Below are positions 34,294 through 48,507 of a DNA stretch of 64,000 bases, piece after piece. Location: NCBI GenBank assembly GCA_000620545.1, contig KK211150.1, positions 124,001 through 188,000 of the forward strand, given 5' to 3'. The notes under the pieces are model-generated. The model saw only the letters and a list, made by a program, of their open reading frames with translations, was not told the DNA's origin and ran no database searches. A program made the translations under genes and the position numbers. Origin of the DNA: Intrasporangiaceae bacterium URHB0013. Its GTDB lineage: Bacteria; Actinomycetota; Actinomycetes; Actinomycetales; Dermatophilaceae. Within the stretch, counting starts at the first letter, position 1; every line of letters starts with the position of its first letter.

Positions 34294-35628
34294 GTGCACG
34301 TCCGACACCTCACCCTCAAGGACTTCCGCAGCTACCCGAGCGCCGAGCTCGCGTTGACCCCGGGTGTCACGACGCTCGTCGGTCTCAACGGGCAGGGCAA
34401 GACCAACCTCGTCGAGGCCGTCGGCTACCTGGCCACCCTCGGCTCGCACCGGGTCGCGACCGACCAGCCCCTCGTGCGGTTCGGGGCGGCCCAGGCGATC
34501 GTGCGCGGCGCCATCGTGCGCGACGAGCGCGAGACGATGGTCGAGCTCGAGATCACGCCCGGACGGGCCAACCGCGCCCGGCTGGGTCGGTCCCCGGTCT
34601 CGCGCCCGCGGGACGTGCTCGGCACCGTGCGCACGGTGCTCTTCGCCCCCGAGGACCTCGCCCTCGTCAAGGGCGACCCGTCCGAACGGCGTCGGTTCCT
34701 CGACGAGCTGCTCGTCCAGCGTCAGCCGCGGTGGTCGGGCGTGCGGTCCGACTACGACAAGATCCTCAAGCAGCGCAACGCCCTGCTGAAGTCGGCGGCC
34801 CCCGTGCTGCGCAAGGGCTCCCGCCGTCAGCCGCGCCCACCGCGAGACGGCGAGCAACCGCTCGACGAGGCCCGCGAGTCGGCCCTGCACACCCTGGACG
34901 TGTGGAACGACCACCTGGCCACGGTCGGGGCCCAGCTGCTCTATGCCCGGCTCCGGCTGCTGCGCGACCTCGTGCCCGACCTGTCCGACTGCTACGACGC
35001 CGTGAGCGCGGCATCGTCGAACGCGCGAGCCACCTACAAGAGCTCCCTGCACGAGGACCTCGCCAAGCGACTCGCGGCCGGCGAGGTCCCCGAGGTCGAC
35101 GTGCTGCGGACAGGCATGCTCGACACCCTCGAGCAGCTGCGGTCCAACGAGATCGAGCGCGGGATCTCCCTCGTCGGACCGCACCGCGACGATCTCATGC
35201 TGTCCCTCGGCGAGCTGCCCGCGAAGGGCTACGCCAGCCACGGCGAGTCGTGGAGCTTCGCGCTGGGACTCAAGCTGGCGGCATACCGCCTGCTGCGACG
35301 CGACCTCGGCGATGACCCCGTGCTCGTGCTCGACGACGTCTTCGCCGAGCTCGACTCGGGGCGACGGGAGCGGCTGGCGGCGCTCGTCGCCGACTGCGAG
35401 CAGGTGCTCATCACGGCCGCCGTCGGTGCGGACGTCCCCGACGTCCTCCGCAAGAACGGCACGACGTATGCCGTCGAGCTGGGTCAGGTGCACGCGGCCG
35501 GCTCCCCCGCCACCTCCTCCGAGACCGTCCCCGACACCTCTGTCGGCAGCGTGGCAGCGGCCGAGGAGCCGGCCGTCGGGGATCCGGCCGAGGACCCCGT
35601 GAGGCATCCGGACGACGACCATGAGTGA
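34294..35628 (+). CDS. recF: DNA replication and repair protein RecF
   Basis: A 444-residue ABC-type ATPase that helps load RecA at gaps. Walker A is [13 protein letters not shown] near residue 33, the signature helix region is [15 protein letters not shown] near 320, and Walker B is [17 protein letters not shown] near 345. An insertion of about 25 basic and Pro-rich residues ([16 protein letters not shown]) follows residue 170. The C-terminus beyond residue 390 is acidic and variable. GTG at 34294 is the start. Its end overlaps the next gene by 8 bases. Confidence 0.96.
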   Translation: MHVRHLTLKDFRSYPSAELALTPGVTTLVGLNGQGKTNLVEAVGYLATLGSHRVATDQPLVRFGAAQAIVRGAIVRDERETMVELEITPGRANRARLGRSPVSRPRDVLGTVRTVLFAPEDLALVKGDPSERRRFLDELLVQRQPRWSGVRSDYDKILKQRNALLKSAAPVLRKGSRRQPRPPRDGEQPLDEARESALHTLDVWNDHLATVGAQLLYARLRLLRDLVPDLSDCYDAVSAASSNARATYKSSLHEDLAKRLAAGEVPEVDVLRTGMLDTLEQLRSNEIERGISLVGPHRDDLMLSLGELPAKGYASHGESWSFALGLKLAAYRLLRRDLGDDPVLVLDDVFAELDSGRRERLAALVADCEQVLITAAVGADVPDVLRKNGTTYAVELGQVHAAGSPATSSETVPDTSVGSVAAAEEPAVGDPAEDPVRHPDDDHE

Positions 35629-36184
35629 CGAGACCCCCCGCGTCGACGACGCGGACACCCCCGAACCGACCGACGAGGACACCCGGATCGCCGACGCTGC
35701 GGCCTCGGCACTGGCGCGCGCCCGGGCCGGCGCGACCGAGAAGGGGCTGCGGCCGGGGATGCGGCCGATGAAGCGCCGCCGCCCGATCGGTCACGCACCG
35801 GTGCTGTCGGGGTCGTCGCGCGACGGGCGCGACCCGTCACTGCTCGGTGACCAGCTCGATCGTCTCCTCATCGACCGGGGATGGAAGGTCGACGTCGCCG
35901 TGGGTTCGGTGATGGGCCGCTGGCCCGAGATCGTGGGTCCCGACATCGCCGGCCACGTCGAGCCCCAGACCTTCGTCGACGGCATCCTCACGGTGCGCGC
36001 CGACTCCACCGCCTGGGCCACGCAGATGCGCCTGCTCGCCTCCTCGCTCCTTGCCCGGATCGACGAGGAGATCGGCGCCGGCGCGGTGAGCGAGCTGAAG
36101 GTCGTGGGGCCGAGCGCGCCGTCCTGGAACCGCGGGGCCCGGCGGTCCCCGGACTCCCGCGGCCCCCGCGACACCTACGGCTGA
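35621..36184 (+). CDS. DciA-like (DUF721) protein
   Basis: A 187-residue protein of the DUF721 family; DciA members load the replicative helicase in bacteria without DnaC. The conserved core starts near residue 85 with a [31 protein letters not shown] pattern cut to [13 protein letters not shown] and [16 protein letters not shown]. The N-terminal part is a charged linker with KRRRPIG. ATG at 35621 overlaps the recF stop (ATGAGTGA). The C-terminus is Arg/Pro-rich. Position after recF and before gyrB matches mycobacterial Rv0004. Confidence 0.92.
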   Translation: MSDETPRVDDADTPEPTDEDTRIADAAASALARARAGATEKGLRPGMRPMKRRRPIGHAPVLSGSSRDGRDPSLLGDQLDRLLIDRGWKVDVAVGSVMGRWPEIVGPDIAGHVEPQTFVDGILTVRADSTAWATQMRLLASSLLARIDEEIGAGAVSELKVVGPSAPSWNRGARRSPDSRGPRDTYG

Positions 36185-36247
36185 CCGGACCGCGACTGCA
36201 GGGCCGCTCGGAGGGCGGGTGTCGGTGTTCCGACGCAGACTGTCGTC

Positions 36248-37750
36248 ATGACCTCGACGCCGTCCCCGAGCGACCTGCCGATGCCGCACTGCACGATCGT
36301 CCCGCCCTACATGCTCGAGGCGATGGCCGCCAGCGACGAGCCCGTCCTGGCCGCGCACGCCCGCGAGGCCCTGCGCCACGACGAGGACCTGCGCGCCTCG
36401 CGCCGCACGCCGACGGCACGCCCGACCACCCGCCGGGCCCCGCGTCGCGACGACGTCGTCGCGCCCGGAACGGCGGGGGCCCACGGCACGGGACCGCACC
36501 GCACGATCTCGGACGCCGGGGGCACCTCGACGACGCCGGGCACGCCGGTGCGCGCCGAGGGCGAGGCGGCGGCCGACGACGCCGCGGTCAACGAGGCCTA
36601 CGACGGACTCGGTTCCACGTGGCAGCTGTGGGCCACGGCTTACGCCCGCGACTCCCTCGACGGCAAGGGCATGCCGCTGCTGGCGACGGTCCACTACGGC
36701 CGCAACTACGACAACGCCTTCTGGGACGGCTCGCAGATGGTGTTCGGCGACGGCGACGGCGTCATCTTCGAGCCCTTCACCCGGAGCCTGGACGTCATCG
36801 GCCACGAGCTCGCGCACGGCGTCACCGAGCACACGGCCGGCCTGCTCTACCAGGGACAGTCGGGAGCGCTCAACGAGTCGATCTCCGACGTCTTCGGGGT
36901 CCTCGTCAAGCAGAAGGCCCTCGGGCAGAGTGCGGCCGAGGCCGACTGGCTCGTCGGTGCCGAGCTGCTCAACCCCTCGGTCAAGGGGCGGGCGCTGCGC
37001 GACATGCGCAACCCGGGCACGGCCTACGACGACCCGCGCCTGGGCACCGATCCGCAGCCCGCGCACATGGATGACTACGTCGACACCCGGGACGACAACG
37101 GCGGCGTCCACATCAACTCCGGCATCCCCAACCGCGCCTTCGTCCTCGCGGCCGACGCGATCGGCGGCGACGCGTGGGATGCCGCGGGCTCGATCTGGTA
37201 TGCGGTCGTGTCGGGTGACGGGATCAAGGCCGACTGCGACTTCGCGACCTTCGCAGGCCTGACGGTCGCGGCGGCCGGGACCGCGTACGGCGACGGGTCC
37301 GCCGAGCAGACGGCCGTGCGCTCCGCCTGGGAGCAGGTCGGGGTGCTGACCTCGGACGTGGAGCCGCCGGCGGACGGTGGCGGCAGCGCCGCCAACGGCG
37401 ACGGCGACGGCTCGCAGTCCGCGCCGAGCCCCGGCGACGGTGAAGCGCCCGGTCGGACGCCGGGCTTCGACGCGCACGTGCTGCTCCGGCGCACCGGTGG
37501 GTTCGCGGGACACGTGCGCGAGCGGCGGATGGCCCTGGCCGAGCTGCCCGAGCGGGACGCCAAGGACTGGCAGCACCTGCTTGCCGCGCCGACGCTGCAG
37601 CGCATCGCCGCCTCGACCGAGCGCACCCATCCCGACGCGTACCTCTACTGCGTCGTGTGCGACGAGGCAGGGTGCGACGTGATGCTGCAGGAACCACACC
37701 TCCCCGAGGCGATCCACTCCCTCTTCGAGCGCACCCTCGCCCGCGACTGA
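36248..37750 (+). CDS. Protealysin-like M4 metallopeptidase fused to an emfourin-like domain
   Basis: The protein has 500 residues and no signal peptide. A short protealysin-type propeptide includes CTIVPPYMLEAM near residue 18. The thermolysin-like domain has HELAH at residues 186-190 and NESISDVFG as the third zinc ligand region, then VDTRDDNGGVHINSGIPN with the catalytic His. After an acidic Gly-rich linker (about 375-410), the last 85 residues (VLLRRTGGFAGHVRER...ALAELPERDAKDW...DAYLYCVVC) resemble emfourin, a small inhibitor usually encoded beside protealysin. Here inhibitor and protease seem joined. No secretion signal suggests cytoplasmic action or non-classical release. Confidence 0.85.
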   Translation: MTSTPSPSDLPMPHCTIVPPYMLEAMAASDEPVLAAHAREALRHDEDLRASRRTPTARPTTRRAPRRDDVVAPGTAGAHGTGPHRTISDAGGTSTTPGTPVRAEGEAAADDAAVNEAYDGLGSTWQLWATAYARDSLDGKGMPLLATVHYGRNYDNAFWDGSQMVFGDGDGVIFEPFTRSLDVIGHELAHGVTEHTAGLLYQGQSGALNESISDVFGVLVKQKALGQSAAEADWLVGAELLNPSVKGRALRDMRNPGTAYDDPRLGTDPQPAHMDDYVDTRDDNGGVHINSGIPNRAFVLAADAIGGDAWDAAGSIWYAVVSGDGIKADCDFATFAGLTVAAAGTAYGDGSAEQTAVRSAWEQVGVLTSDVEPPADGGGSAANGDGDGSQSAPSPGDGEAPGRTPGFDAHVLLRRTGGFAGHVRERRMALAELPERDAKDWQHLLAAPTLQRIAASTERTHPDAYLYCVVCDEAGCDVMLQEPHLPEAIHSLFERTLARD

Positions 37751-37963
37751 CGACTGGCGGCAGCTGGGCACCGCGTCTCTGGTCGCGTCAGAGGTGCCCG
37801 AGGGCGTCCGTCGGCGGTCCGGCATCGCCTGCGGAAACGAGGGGAAGTCTTTACGAATCCCGGCCGATCCGTGGATGTCCGGCGTGGTTGCCTGTGTCGT
37901 CGCCACCACCACGTCGCCACCACCACGTCGCCCTCCCAGCGTCGTCACCCCGAAAGGTTCGAC

Positions 37964-39376
37964 ATGCGTCGTACGCCTCTCATCGCCACCGCTTCGGTCG
38001 TCGCTGCTGTCGGTGCCCTGCTGTCGACGGCCGCCACCGGCTCGGTCGCCGCGCCCCGGCCCGCTGCGGCAGGCGCCTCCGTGCCCGCCGACCTCGCGCT
38101 GGTCCAGGTGCGCCAGAGCCTGCTCGGCTCGCACACCTGGTACGCCCAGACCTACCGCGGCCTCCCGGTGCTCGGCGGCTACTACGCCGTGCACGCGACC
38201 GGCGCCACCGCGGCCGTCGACGACGGTCGTCGCCCCGTCACCGGCCTCGGCACGGTGGCTCCCGGCGTCGCACGCTCCTCGGCCGCCACCGCTGCGAAGG
38301 CCCATGGCAACGCCCGCAGCAGCCGGCTCGTCGTCGTGCCCGGCGCCACGGCGACCCTCGCGTGGGAGGTCTTCACCGACCGGGACAAGCGAGTTCTGGT
38401 CGACGCGCGCAGCGGCCGGGTCACGAAGGTCACCGACGAGCGGGTGCTCGCCAGCGGCTCGGGCAAGGTCTTCGATCCCAACCCCGTCGTCGCCCTGCAG
38501 AACGAGTCGCTCAAGGACGCGAACAACGCGGACAGTGCCGTCCCGAGCTCGGCCTACACGACGGTGACGCTCGCCAACCTCGACGGCACGGGCTACCTCA
38601 AGGGCAGCTGGGCCAACGTCATCAACAGCACGAAGGGCAAGAACGCCGCAGCCTTCTCCTCGACGCTCACCTTCGCGTACACCCGCAGCGACACCCGGTT
38701 CGAGCAGGTCAACAGCTACTACGCCGTCGACAGGGTCCAGACCTACGTCCAGTCGCTCGGCTTCACCGACGTCAACCACGAGTCCCAGGACCTCAGCGTC
38801 AACACGACGACGCAGGACAACTCCTGGTACACCCCGAGCCAGGACACCATCACCATCGGAACCGGCGGGGTCGACGACGGTGAGGACCAGGAGGTCGTGT
38901 GGCACGAGTACGGCCACGCGGTCCAGGACGACCAGGTGCCCGGCTTCGGCGGTGGGTCCGACGCCGGCGCCATCGGCGAGGGCTTCGGCGACTACCTCGC
39001 CGCGACGATGTCGCAGGCGAGCTCGCCCAACTCGACGGTGACGCCGTGGACCTGCGTCATGGACTGGGACTCGACGAGCTACACCTCGACGACGCCGCAC
39101 TGCATCCGCCGCCTCGACACGACCAAGACCGTCGCCAACCGCACGGGTGAGGTGCATGCGGACGGCGAGATCTGGAGCCACGCGCTCTGGGACGTCAACA
39201 AGGCCTTCGGCCGCGACAAGGCGACCCGGATCATCCTCGAGGCGCAGTTCGCCTACGCGCCCTCGACGACGTGGGCGGCCGCCGCGCAGAAGACCGTCGA
39301 CGCCGCCACCGCGCTCTACGGCTCGACCGACGGCGCCACCGTGCGCGCCGCCTTCCAGGCCCGCGGCATCCTCTGA
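37964..39376 (+). CDS. Secreted zinc metallopeptidase (M36-like with FTP-type prodomain)
   Basis: The protein has 470 residues. A signal peptide (RRTPLIATASVVAAVGALLSTAATG) is followed by an FTP-like propeptide with HTWYAQTYRGLPVLGGYY near residue 50. The zinc motif is HEYGH at residues 314-318, and the third ligand is probably the Glu in IGEGFGDYLA about 25 residues later. Two cysteines frame a WTCVMDW...CIRRL loop. The order fits fungalysin/M36 enzymes and related actinobacterial exoproteases. ATG at 37964 has AAAGG upstream and gives the basic signal peptide; a more distant ATG is rejected. It follows the M4 gene by 213 bases with a small GTCGCCACCACCAC repeat upstream. Confidence 0.85.
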   Translation: MRRTPLIATASVVAAVGALLSTAATGSVAAPRPAAAGASVPADLALVQVRQSLLGSHTWYAQTYRGLPVLGGYYAVHATGATAAVDDGRRPVTGLGTVAPGVARSSAATAAKAHGNARSSRLVVVPGATATLAWEVFTDRDKRVLVDARSGRVTKVTDERVLASGSGKVFDPNPVVALQNESLKDANNADSAVPSSAYTTVTLANLDGTGYLKGSWANVINSTKGKNAAAFSSTLTFAYTRSDTRFEQVNSYYAVDRVQTYVQSLGFTDVNHESQDLSVNTTTQDNSWYTPSQDTITIGTGGVDDGEDQEVVWHEYGHAVQDDQVPGFGGGSDAGAIGEGFGDYLAATMSQASSPNSTVTPWTCVMDWDSTSYTSTTPHCIRRLDTTKTVANRTGEVHADGEIWSHALWDVNKAFGRDKATRIILEAQFAYAPSTTWAAAAQKTVDAATALYGSTDGATVRAAFQARGIL

Positions 39377-39412
39377 CGCAGGCCCCGGGCCGACGCTCGG
39401 GGGTCGTGTGCC

Positions 39413-39443
39413 GGAGGCCGGGTTCCGCTGGGACCCGGCCTCC
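39413..39443 (+). terminator. Intrinsic terminator after the M36-like gene
   Basis: GGAGGCCGGGTTCC (39413-39426) pairs with GGACCCGGCCTCC (39431-39443) with a small bulge and GCTG loop. No T-run follows. The rest of the 388-base gap to gyrB has no gene. Confidence 0.7.
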
Positions 39444-39692
39444 GCGCCCGCCTTCTCCGGTGCCTCCTTGCCCGGGGCGAAGGGCTGTGGACGGCGGCGG
39501 CCGGGAACGCCTCGGAGGAGGAGAATGGGTTCCGGCGGCAGCCCTCCGGCGGCCGTCGGCGATGTGGCGAGTGAAGGTGCCTGAGGGGCGCTGCGGCCCC
39601 CTGGCGTGATCCTCCCCTCGGATCCACGGGTTCCCGGGCCGGAAAGTGGCCGTTTCGCACGTCTGAGGGCACGGTTTCCCGTGCCGGACCGT

Positions 39693-39733
39693 TAGACTTG
39701 CGAGGTTGCGGCTCGACGTCCACGTCGAGCCGC
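39693..39733 (+). promoter_or_regulatory. gyrB promoter and leader hairpin
   Basis: A -10 TAGACT lies at 39693-39698. Just after the expected start site, GCGGCTCGACGT (39708-39719) and ACGTCGAGCCGC (39722-39733) form a perfect 12-pair hairpin with a 2-base gap. It would stand at the very 5' end of the mRNA, before the GAGGAGA ribosome-binding site. Confidence 0.6.
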
Positions 39734-39749
39734 CCCGCATGAGGTCTGA

Positions 39750-41978
<2,229 letters not shown>

Positions 41979-41986
41979 GCCCCGAG

Positions 41987-42056
41987 GGCGTATGCCGTCC
42001 GCCGCGTCCCGCTGGGACGTGACGTTCCACGTGAAACGAGCGACACGGCATACGCC
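41987..42056. promoter_or_regulatory. gyrB-gyrA spacer: inverted GTATGCC pair around a parS-like site
   Basis: GGCGTATGCCGT (41987-41998) and ACGGCATACGCC (42045-42056) are exact inverted copies. A parS with one mismatch, GTTCCACGTGAAAC, lies between them at 42024-42037. The 133-base spacer has no gene. Confidence 0.75.
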
Positions 42057-42111
42057 ATCACCGGCGCACCACGACCTGTACGAATGTGACTGAGAGACAA
42101 AGGGATCTGAC

Positions 42112-44897
<2,786 letters not shown>

Positions 44898-44901
<4 letters not shown>

Positions 44902-45557
44902 GCGCGACCAGCCCTGAGGGGTCCGTGAGTGGGACCGGCGCGTCGGCGCGGTCGGGCATCGGGTCCGGCACCTCCGGCGACCAGGGGCAGAACGGCGTCT
45001 ACTACGCGGCCGGCGGGTCGTCCGGCAGCACGTCGGGTGCCTCGACTGCCGACCAGGCCACCGCGCTCTCCCGTGGTGCGGTCACCAACCGCACCGCTCC
45101 GACGCAGCGGGTCGGCTCCGGCCAGTCAGGTGCGGCGTCCTCCTCGACGAGCACCGGTGCCCGAACCACGACGGCGGCCCGCAAGCACAAGGGCCCGCGC
45201 CGGGTCCGGCTCGCGGTGGCACGGGTCGATCCCTGGTCCGTGATGAAGATGAGCTTCCTGCTCTCCGTGGCGCTCGGCATCGCCGGCGTCATCCTCACGG
45301 CCGTCCTGTGGATGATCCTGTCGACGATGAACGTCTTCACCGACATCGAGGGCGTCCTCCAGTCGCTCCAGACGACGACGTCGGACCCGTTCTCGATCAA
45401 GGACTATGTCGGCTTCGGTCGGGTCGTGTCCCTCTCGATCGTCATCGGCGTCATCGACGTCATCCTCATGACCGCGATCGCGACCGTCATGGCCTTCCTC
45501 TACAACATCTGCTCGGCCCTCGTCGGCGGCGTGCAGCTGACCCTCACCGACGACTGA
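44898..45557 (+). CDS. DUF3566 membrane protein
   Basis: A 219-residue protein whose ATG overlaps the gyrA stop. A Ser/Gly/Thr-rich cytoplasmic stretch of about 100 residues is followed by the DUF3566 core: [25 protein letters not shown], then a helix ([21 protein letters not shown]) and a second helix ([20 protein letters not shown]) near the end. The order matches the gyrA-linked protein of mycobacteria (Rv0007), of unknown role. Transmembrane topology is clear, function is not. Confidence 0.92.
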
Positions 45558-45593
45558 GCCGGTCCTCGCGACGGCGCCACCCGGCATACGCAG

Positions 45594-45626
45594 ACGGCCC
45601 CCACCCTCACGGGCGGGGGCCGTTTT
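45594..45626 (+). terminator. Intrinsic terminator of the gyrA operon
   Basis: ACGGCCCCC-A-CCC pairs with GGG-C-GGGGGCCGT (45594-45606 with 45611-45623) and is followed by TTTT. A GGCATAC word (45583-45589) lies just before it. Confidence 0.88.
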
Positions 45627-45714
45627 GTATGAGGTGAGGTGCATCAGGTAACGTTTCCCCTCGCGTCCGGTCGTCATCTCCGACGGGGTGGACCGGCCGC
45701 GCGAAGGTGACGAT

Positions 45715-45788
45715 GGGCCTATAGCTCAGACGGTTAGAGCGCTTCCCTGATAAGGAAGAGGTCGGAGGTTCAAGTCCTCCTAGGCCCA
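45715..45788 (+). tRNA. tRNA-Ile (anticodon GAT)
   Basis: The cloverleaf starts GGGCCTATAGCTCAGA and the acceptor pair is GGGCCTA/TAGGCCC. The anticodon loop CTGATAA is closed by CTTCC/GGAAG. A CCA follows directly at 45789-45791, so the 3' end may be encoded. It is placed after the gyrase operon as in mycobacteria. Confidence 0.97.
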
Positions 45789-45820
45789 CCATCACCGCCA
45801 CCACGGAGAGGATCCATCGC

Positions 45821-46009
45821 ATGCTCAAGCGTCTCGCCCTCCTCGGTGCAGCCGTCGCCGGCGTCGTGTTCCTCCGCAACAAGGCCAAGCAGCAGCAGGC
45901 CGAGCAGGACCTCTGGACCCAGGCCACCGACGACGTGCACGCATCGGTCGCCCCGGTCGCACCGGCCACCGCTCCCACGGCCACCGACGAGGCTGACACC
46001 TCGTCCTGA
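45821..46009 (+). CDS. DLW-39 family small protein
   Basis: The protein has 62 residues. A hydrophobic N-terminal stretch (LALLGAAVAGVVFL) is followed by RNKAKQQQAEQDLWTQATDDV, which contains the DLW motif that names this small actinobacterial family. The rest is an Ala/Pro/Thr tail. It lies between the two tRNA genes, the usual place. Function is unknown. Confidence 0.88.
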   Translation: MLKRLALLGAAVAGVVFLRNKAKQQQAEQDLWTQATDDVHASVAPVAPATAPTATDEADTSS

Positions 46010-46027
46010 GGCCGCTCTCCCCCACTC

Positions 46028-46100
46028 GGGGCCATGGCGCAATTGGTAGCGCACCTGCTTTGCAAGCAGGGGGTTAGGGGTTCGAGTCCCCTTGGCTCCA
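46028..46100 (+). tRNA. tRNA-Ala (anticodon TGC)
   Basis: The gene starts GGGGCCATGGCGCAATT. The acceptor pair is GGGGCCA/TGGCTCC, with one G-T pair. The anticodon loop TTTGCAA is closed by CCTGC/GCAGG. CCA follows at 46101-46103. It ends in a strong terminator. Confidence 0.97.
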
Positions 46101-46105
46101 CCAGC

Positions 46106-46134
46106 ACGACCTCGCCCGTCCCGGGCGAGGTCGT
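46106..46134. terminator. Intrinsic terminator after tRNA-Ala
   Basis: A 13-pair stem (46106-46118 with 46122-46134) with loop TCC lies between the tRNA and the caspase gene, which is read toward it. It can serve both. Confidence 0.82.
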
Positions 46135-46148
46135 CGTGCTTTCAGCGG

Positions 46149-48497
46149 TCAGGTGGCGGCGGGGGCCATGAGGTCGCTCGACCGGGGTCGGAGCAGGGCC
46201 GCTGAGAGGAGCAGCACGACACCGGCGGCGATGAGCGTCGGGATGGCGTGCGGGTCGTTCGAGACCCGGGTGAGGAAGACCCACTCGGACACGGAGTAGC
46301 TCAAGGTGCCCACGGCCCAGCCGGCGAGCAGGACTCGTCCGACGGCGGGTTCGAGCAGAACCGCTGCCACGGTGACGGCAAGCGTGAGCAGCCCCCAGAC
46401 GAGGGCGACCGCCGCCCAGTAGGCCACCTCGAGCGAGGTGAGATGCAGCGCGTAGGCGAAGAAGATGGTGGCAGTGACGATTCCGACGAACAGGGCCACC
46501 ATCGAACCGTAGGCGCGCTGGCCGAACCGCCGGAACGACACCGCGGTCCGCGAGGTCGCGACGAGGACAGCCCCGAGGCCGGCCGCACCGACGAGGAGCT
46601 GCCCGGCCAGGGCCATCCACCAGCCGGCGGTGATGCGCTCGAGGCCGGCGTCGCGGACCACGCCGATGAGGGTCAGGGAGCCGGCCCCGCAGGAGGCGCC
46701 GGCCGCGGCAAGGAACGCCACGGCCACCGGGGTCCTGACGCGGGAAACGAACATCACCGCGCCGGCAGCCAGCGCCAGCAGGCCGCGGATGCCCATGGCA
46801 GGGAGCTGCTCCGGGGCGTTGTCTGCGTAGGTCCCGTCGTCGAACCACGGGACGAGCATGCTCAGCAAGATGAGCAGACCACCGAGGAGTGCTGCGGCCC
46901 CGGCGACCTGGCGCGTCCAGGGTGCGGCCGTCGGGCGCGCGACAGCGGCAGCGACCTCGGCGGCCGGCCCGGCCGGCCCGGCCGGCTCAGCGGGCTCAGG
47001 GGGCTCAGCGGGCCCGGCAGGCCCGGCAGGCCCGGCAGGCACAGCTTGCCCGGTCGGACCCGCGACGCCTTCCGAGACGTCGCCCGGCGTCGTCTCGAGC
47101 GGCGTGTCCGGTGGCGTCTCGACCGGCATGAGGCGCCGGCCGACGAGCCCAGCAGAACCGGCCTGCTGCTGCTCCGGGGGTGCGGACCCAACGGCCGGAG
47201 TGGGCTCGACCACGGGAGAAGCCGACTCGAGGAAGCCGGTCCGGCGCCCGACCGACGCGGTGACCGGCACGACCACGGAACCGGTCGGGCTCGTCAGCGT
47301 GAGGCTGCCGGCATACGGCTGATCGGTCGGGGAGAAGGTCACGGTCACGACGGAACCCTGCACGACCGCGCTGAGCGGCGGGTCGGCGTCGACCCGTACC
47401 TCGCGGGCGAGCGGCACTCCGTTGAGACGCAGCTCGCGCTCGACGGCGACCACCGCTCCCGCTGCGACCTCACCGAAGTCGATCGCTGTCGGGCTGACCC
47501 TGGGTGCGGCCCCTGCGATGACGGCCGCGGCGTCGTCGGCTACGGACTTCGTGTCGGAGCGGGCGACGTCCTGCAGCGCCTCGAGGGCCCCGAGCGCGAC
47601 GCCCAGGTCGGGGTGCCCGAGCCGGTCGCGCAGCTCGACGACCGCGCCCCGGCGGTACGTGGGGTCGGGCTCGCGCAGAGCGGCGACGATCGCCTCCGGG
47701 ATCGGCAGCGGCCGCACCCGCTTGTGCCGGCTCTTGGCGAGGTACACCTCCCCCGACATCTCGACGTCACGGCCGGGCGTCTGGCGTGGGTTCTGCTCCC
47801 GGACCCGGTCGAAGACGTAGTCGTAGAGCTCCCCCAGCGCCACGAGGCCGTCCTCGTCGCGGTCCGCCTCGCCGGTGAGCAGGCCTTGGACCACGGCCGA
47901 CGTGAAGACCGACGGCTGGACCTCGTGGTCGCTCGTCAGGGTCGTGCCCTCGAACGCGTACTCCATGGCGCTCGAGGCGCTGATCACCGCTCGCCCCCGG
48001 CCGCCACCGAGGCGGCCCGCGGGGAAGCTCTCCATGACGTTGACGGGCCCGGCGGCCCGGACGGCGACGCCCTGCCCGAAGGCGCCCCCGTAGCAGCAGT
48101 CGAGGAAGAGGACGATGGTGCGGGCTCGCGCGGAGCGCATGCAGCGCTGGATGAAGTCGGCCGGCACCGCCGTCGATCCCAGCCGGTCCGGCCGGGTGTT
48201 GCGCGCCGCGACGAACAGCTCGCCCGAGTCGCTCTTTAGGCCGTGGCCCGAGAAGTGCAGCAGCAGCAGGTCATCCGGACGACTGTCCGCGAAGAGGTCG
48301 TCGATGTGCGACTGCACCTCGTACGAGGCGGCGTTGTGCACGATCGACACGTCGAAGCCACCGATCTCCGGGTCCCCGAGAACGGCCGCGAGGGCCCGCG
48401 CATCGGCCTCGGGGGCGCGCAGCTGGCTCAGGCTGGTGTGGTCGTAGGTGTCGTTGGCGATGATGAGGGCGCGCCTGGCCGGTGCCGTGTCGCTCAC
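46149..48497 (-). CDS. Caspase-family (C14) protein with Ig-like and multi-pass membrane regions
   Basis: The protein has 782 residues. The caspase fold occupies residues 1-240, with the catalytic His85 in HFSGHGL and the Cys135 in LFLDCCYGG. An EF-hand-like loop, DRDEDGLVALGE, is at 212-223, as often seen in bacterial caspases. A helical part follows (about 265-345), then a beta-sandwich (about 345-425), a Pro/Gly/Ala collagen-like linker, and about eight membrane helices from about 555 to the end. The GTG at 48497 is 10 bases after the stop of a small partner gene. Caspases with such partners act as effectors in bacterial conflict systems, so a suicide role is likely but inferred. Confidence 0.88.
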   Translation of the reverse strand: MSDTAPARRALIIANDTYDHTSLSQLRAPEADARALAAVLGDPEIGGFDVSIVHNAASYEVQSHIDDLFADSRPDDLLLLHFSGHGLKSDSGELFVAARNTRPDRLGSTAVPADFIQRCMRSARARTIVLFLDCCYGGAFGQGVAVRAAGPVNVMESFPAGRLGGGRGRAVISASSAMEYAFEGTTLTSDHEVQPSVFTSAVVQGLLTGEADRDEDGLVALGELYDYVFDRVREQNPRQTPGRDVEMSGEVYLAKSRHKRVRPLPIPEAIVAALREPDPTYRRGAVVELRDRLGHPDLGVALGALEALQDVARSDTKSVADDAAAVIAGAAPRVSPTAIDFGEVAAGAVVAVERELRLNGVPLAREVRVDADPPLSAVVQGSVVTVTFSPTDQPYAGSLTLTSPTGSVVVPVTASVGRRTGFLESASPVVEPTPAVGSAPPEQQQAGSAGLVGRRLMPVETPPDTPLETTPGDVSEGVAGPTGQAVPAGPAGPAGPAEPPEPAEPAGPAGPAAEVAAAVARPTAAPWTRQVAGAAALLGGLLILLSMLVPWFDDGTYADNAPEQLPAMGIRGLLALAAGAVMFVSRVRTPVAVAFLAAAGASCGAGSLTLIGVVRDAGLERITAGWWMALAGQLLVGAAGLGAVLVATSRTAVSFRRFGQRAYGSMVALFVGIVTATIFFAYALHLTSLEVAYWAAVALVWGLLTLAVTVAAVLLEPAVGRVLLAGWAVGTLSYSVSEWVFLTRVSNDPHAIPTLIAAGVVLLLSAALLRPRSSDLMAPAAT

Positions 48498-48507
48498 CGT
48501 GGACCGA

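Noticed and set aside
37898-37932. Short GTCGCCACCACCAC repeats as a CRISPR-like array
   Set aside because: Only two or three units with no spacers; a simple local repeat upstream of the M36-like gene.
35837-39181. 1114-codon open frame on the minus strand
   Set aside because: It is antisense to the two metalloprotease genes, has biased Arg/Val/Gly composition and no motif. In high-GC DNA such frames are common shadows.
46965-47045. Repeats in the caspase gene as a mobile or CRISPR element
   Set aside because: They encode a Pro/Gly/Ala collagen-like linker and stay in frame.
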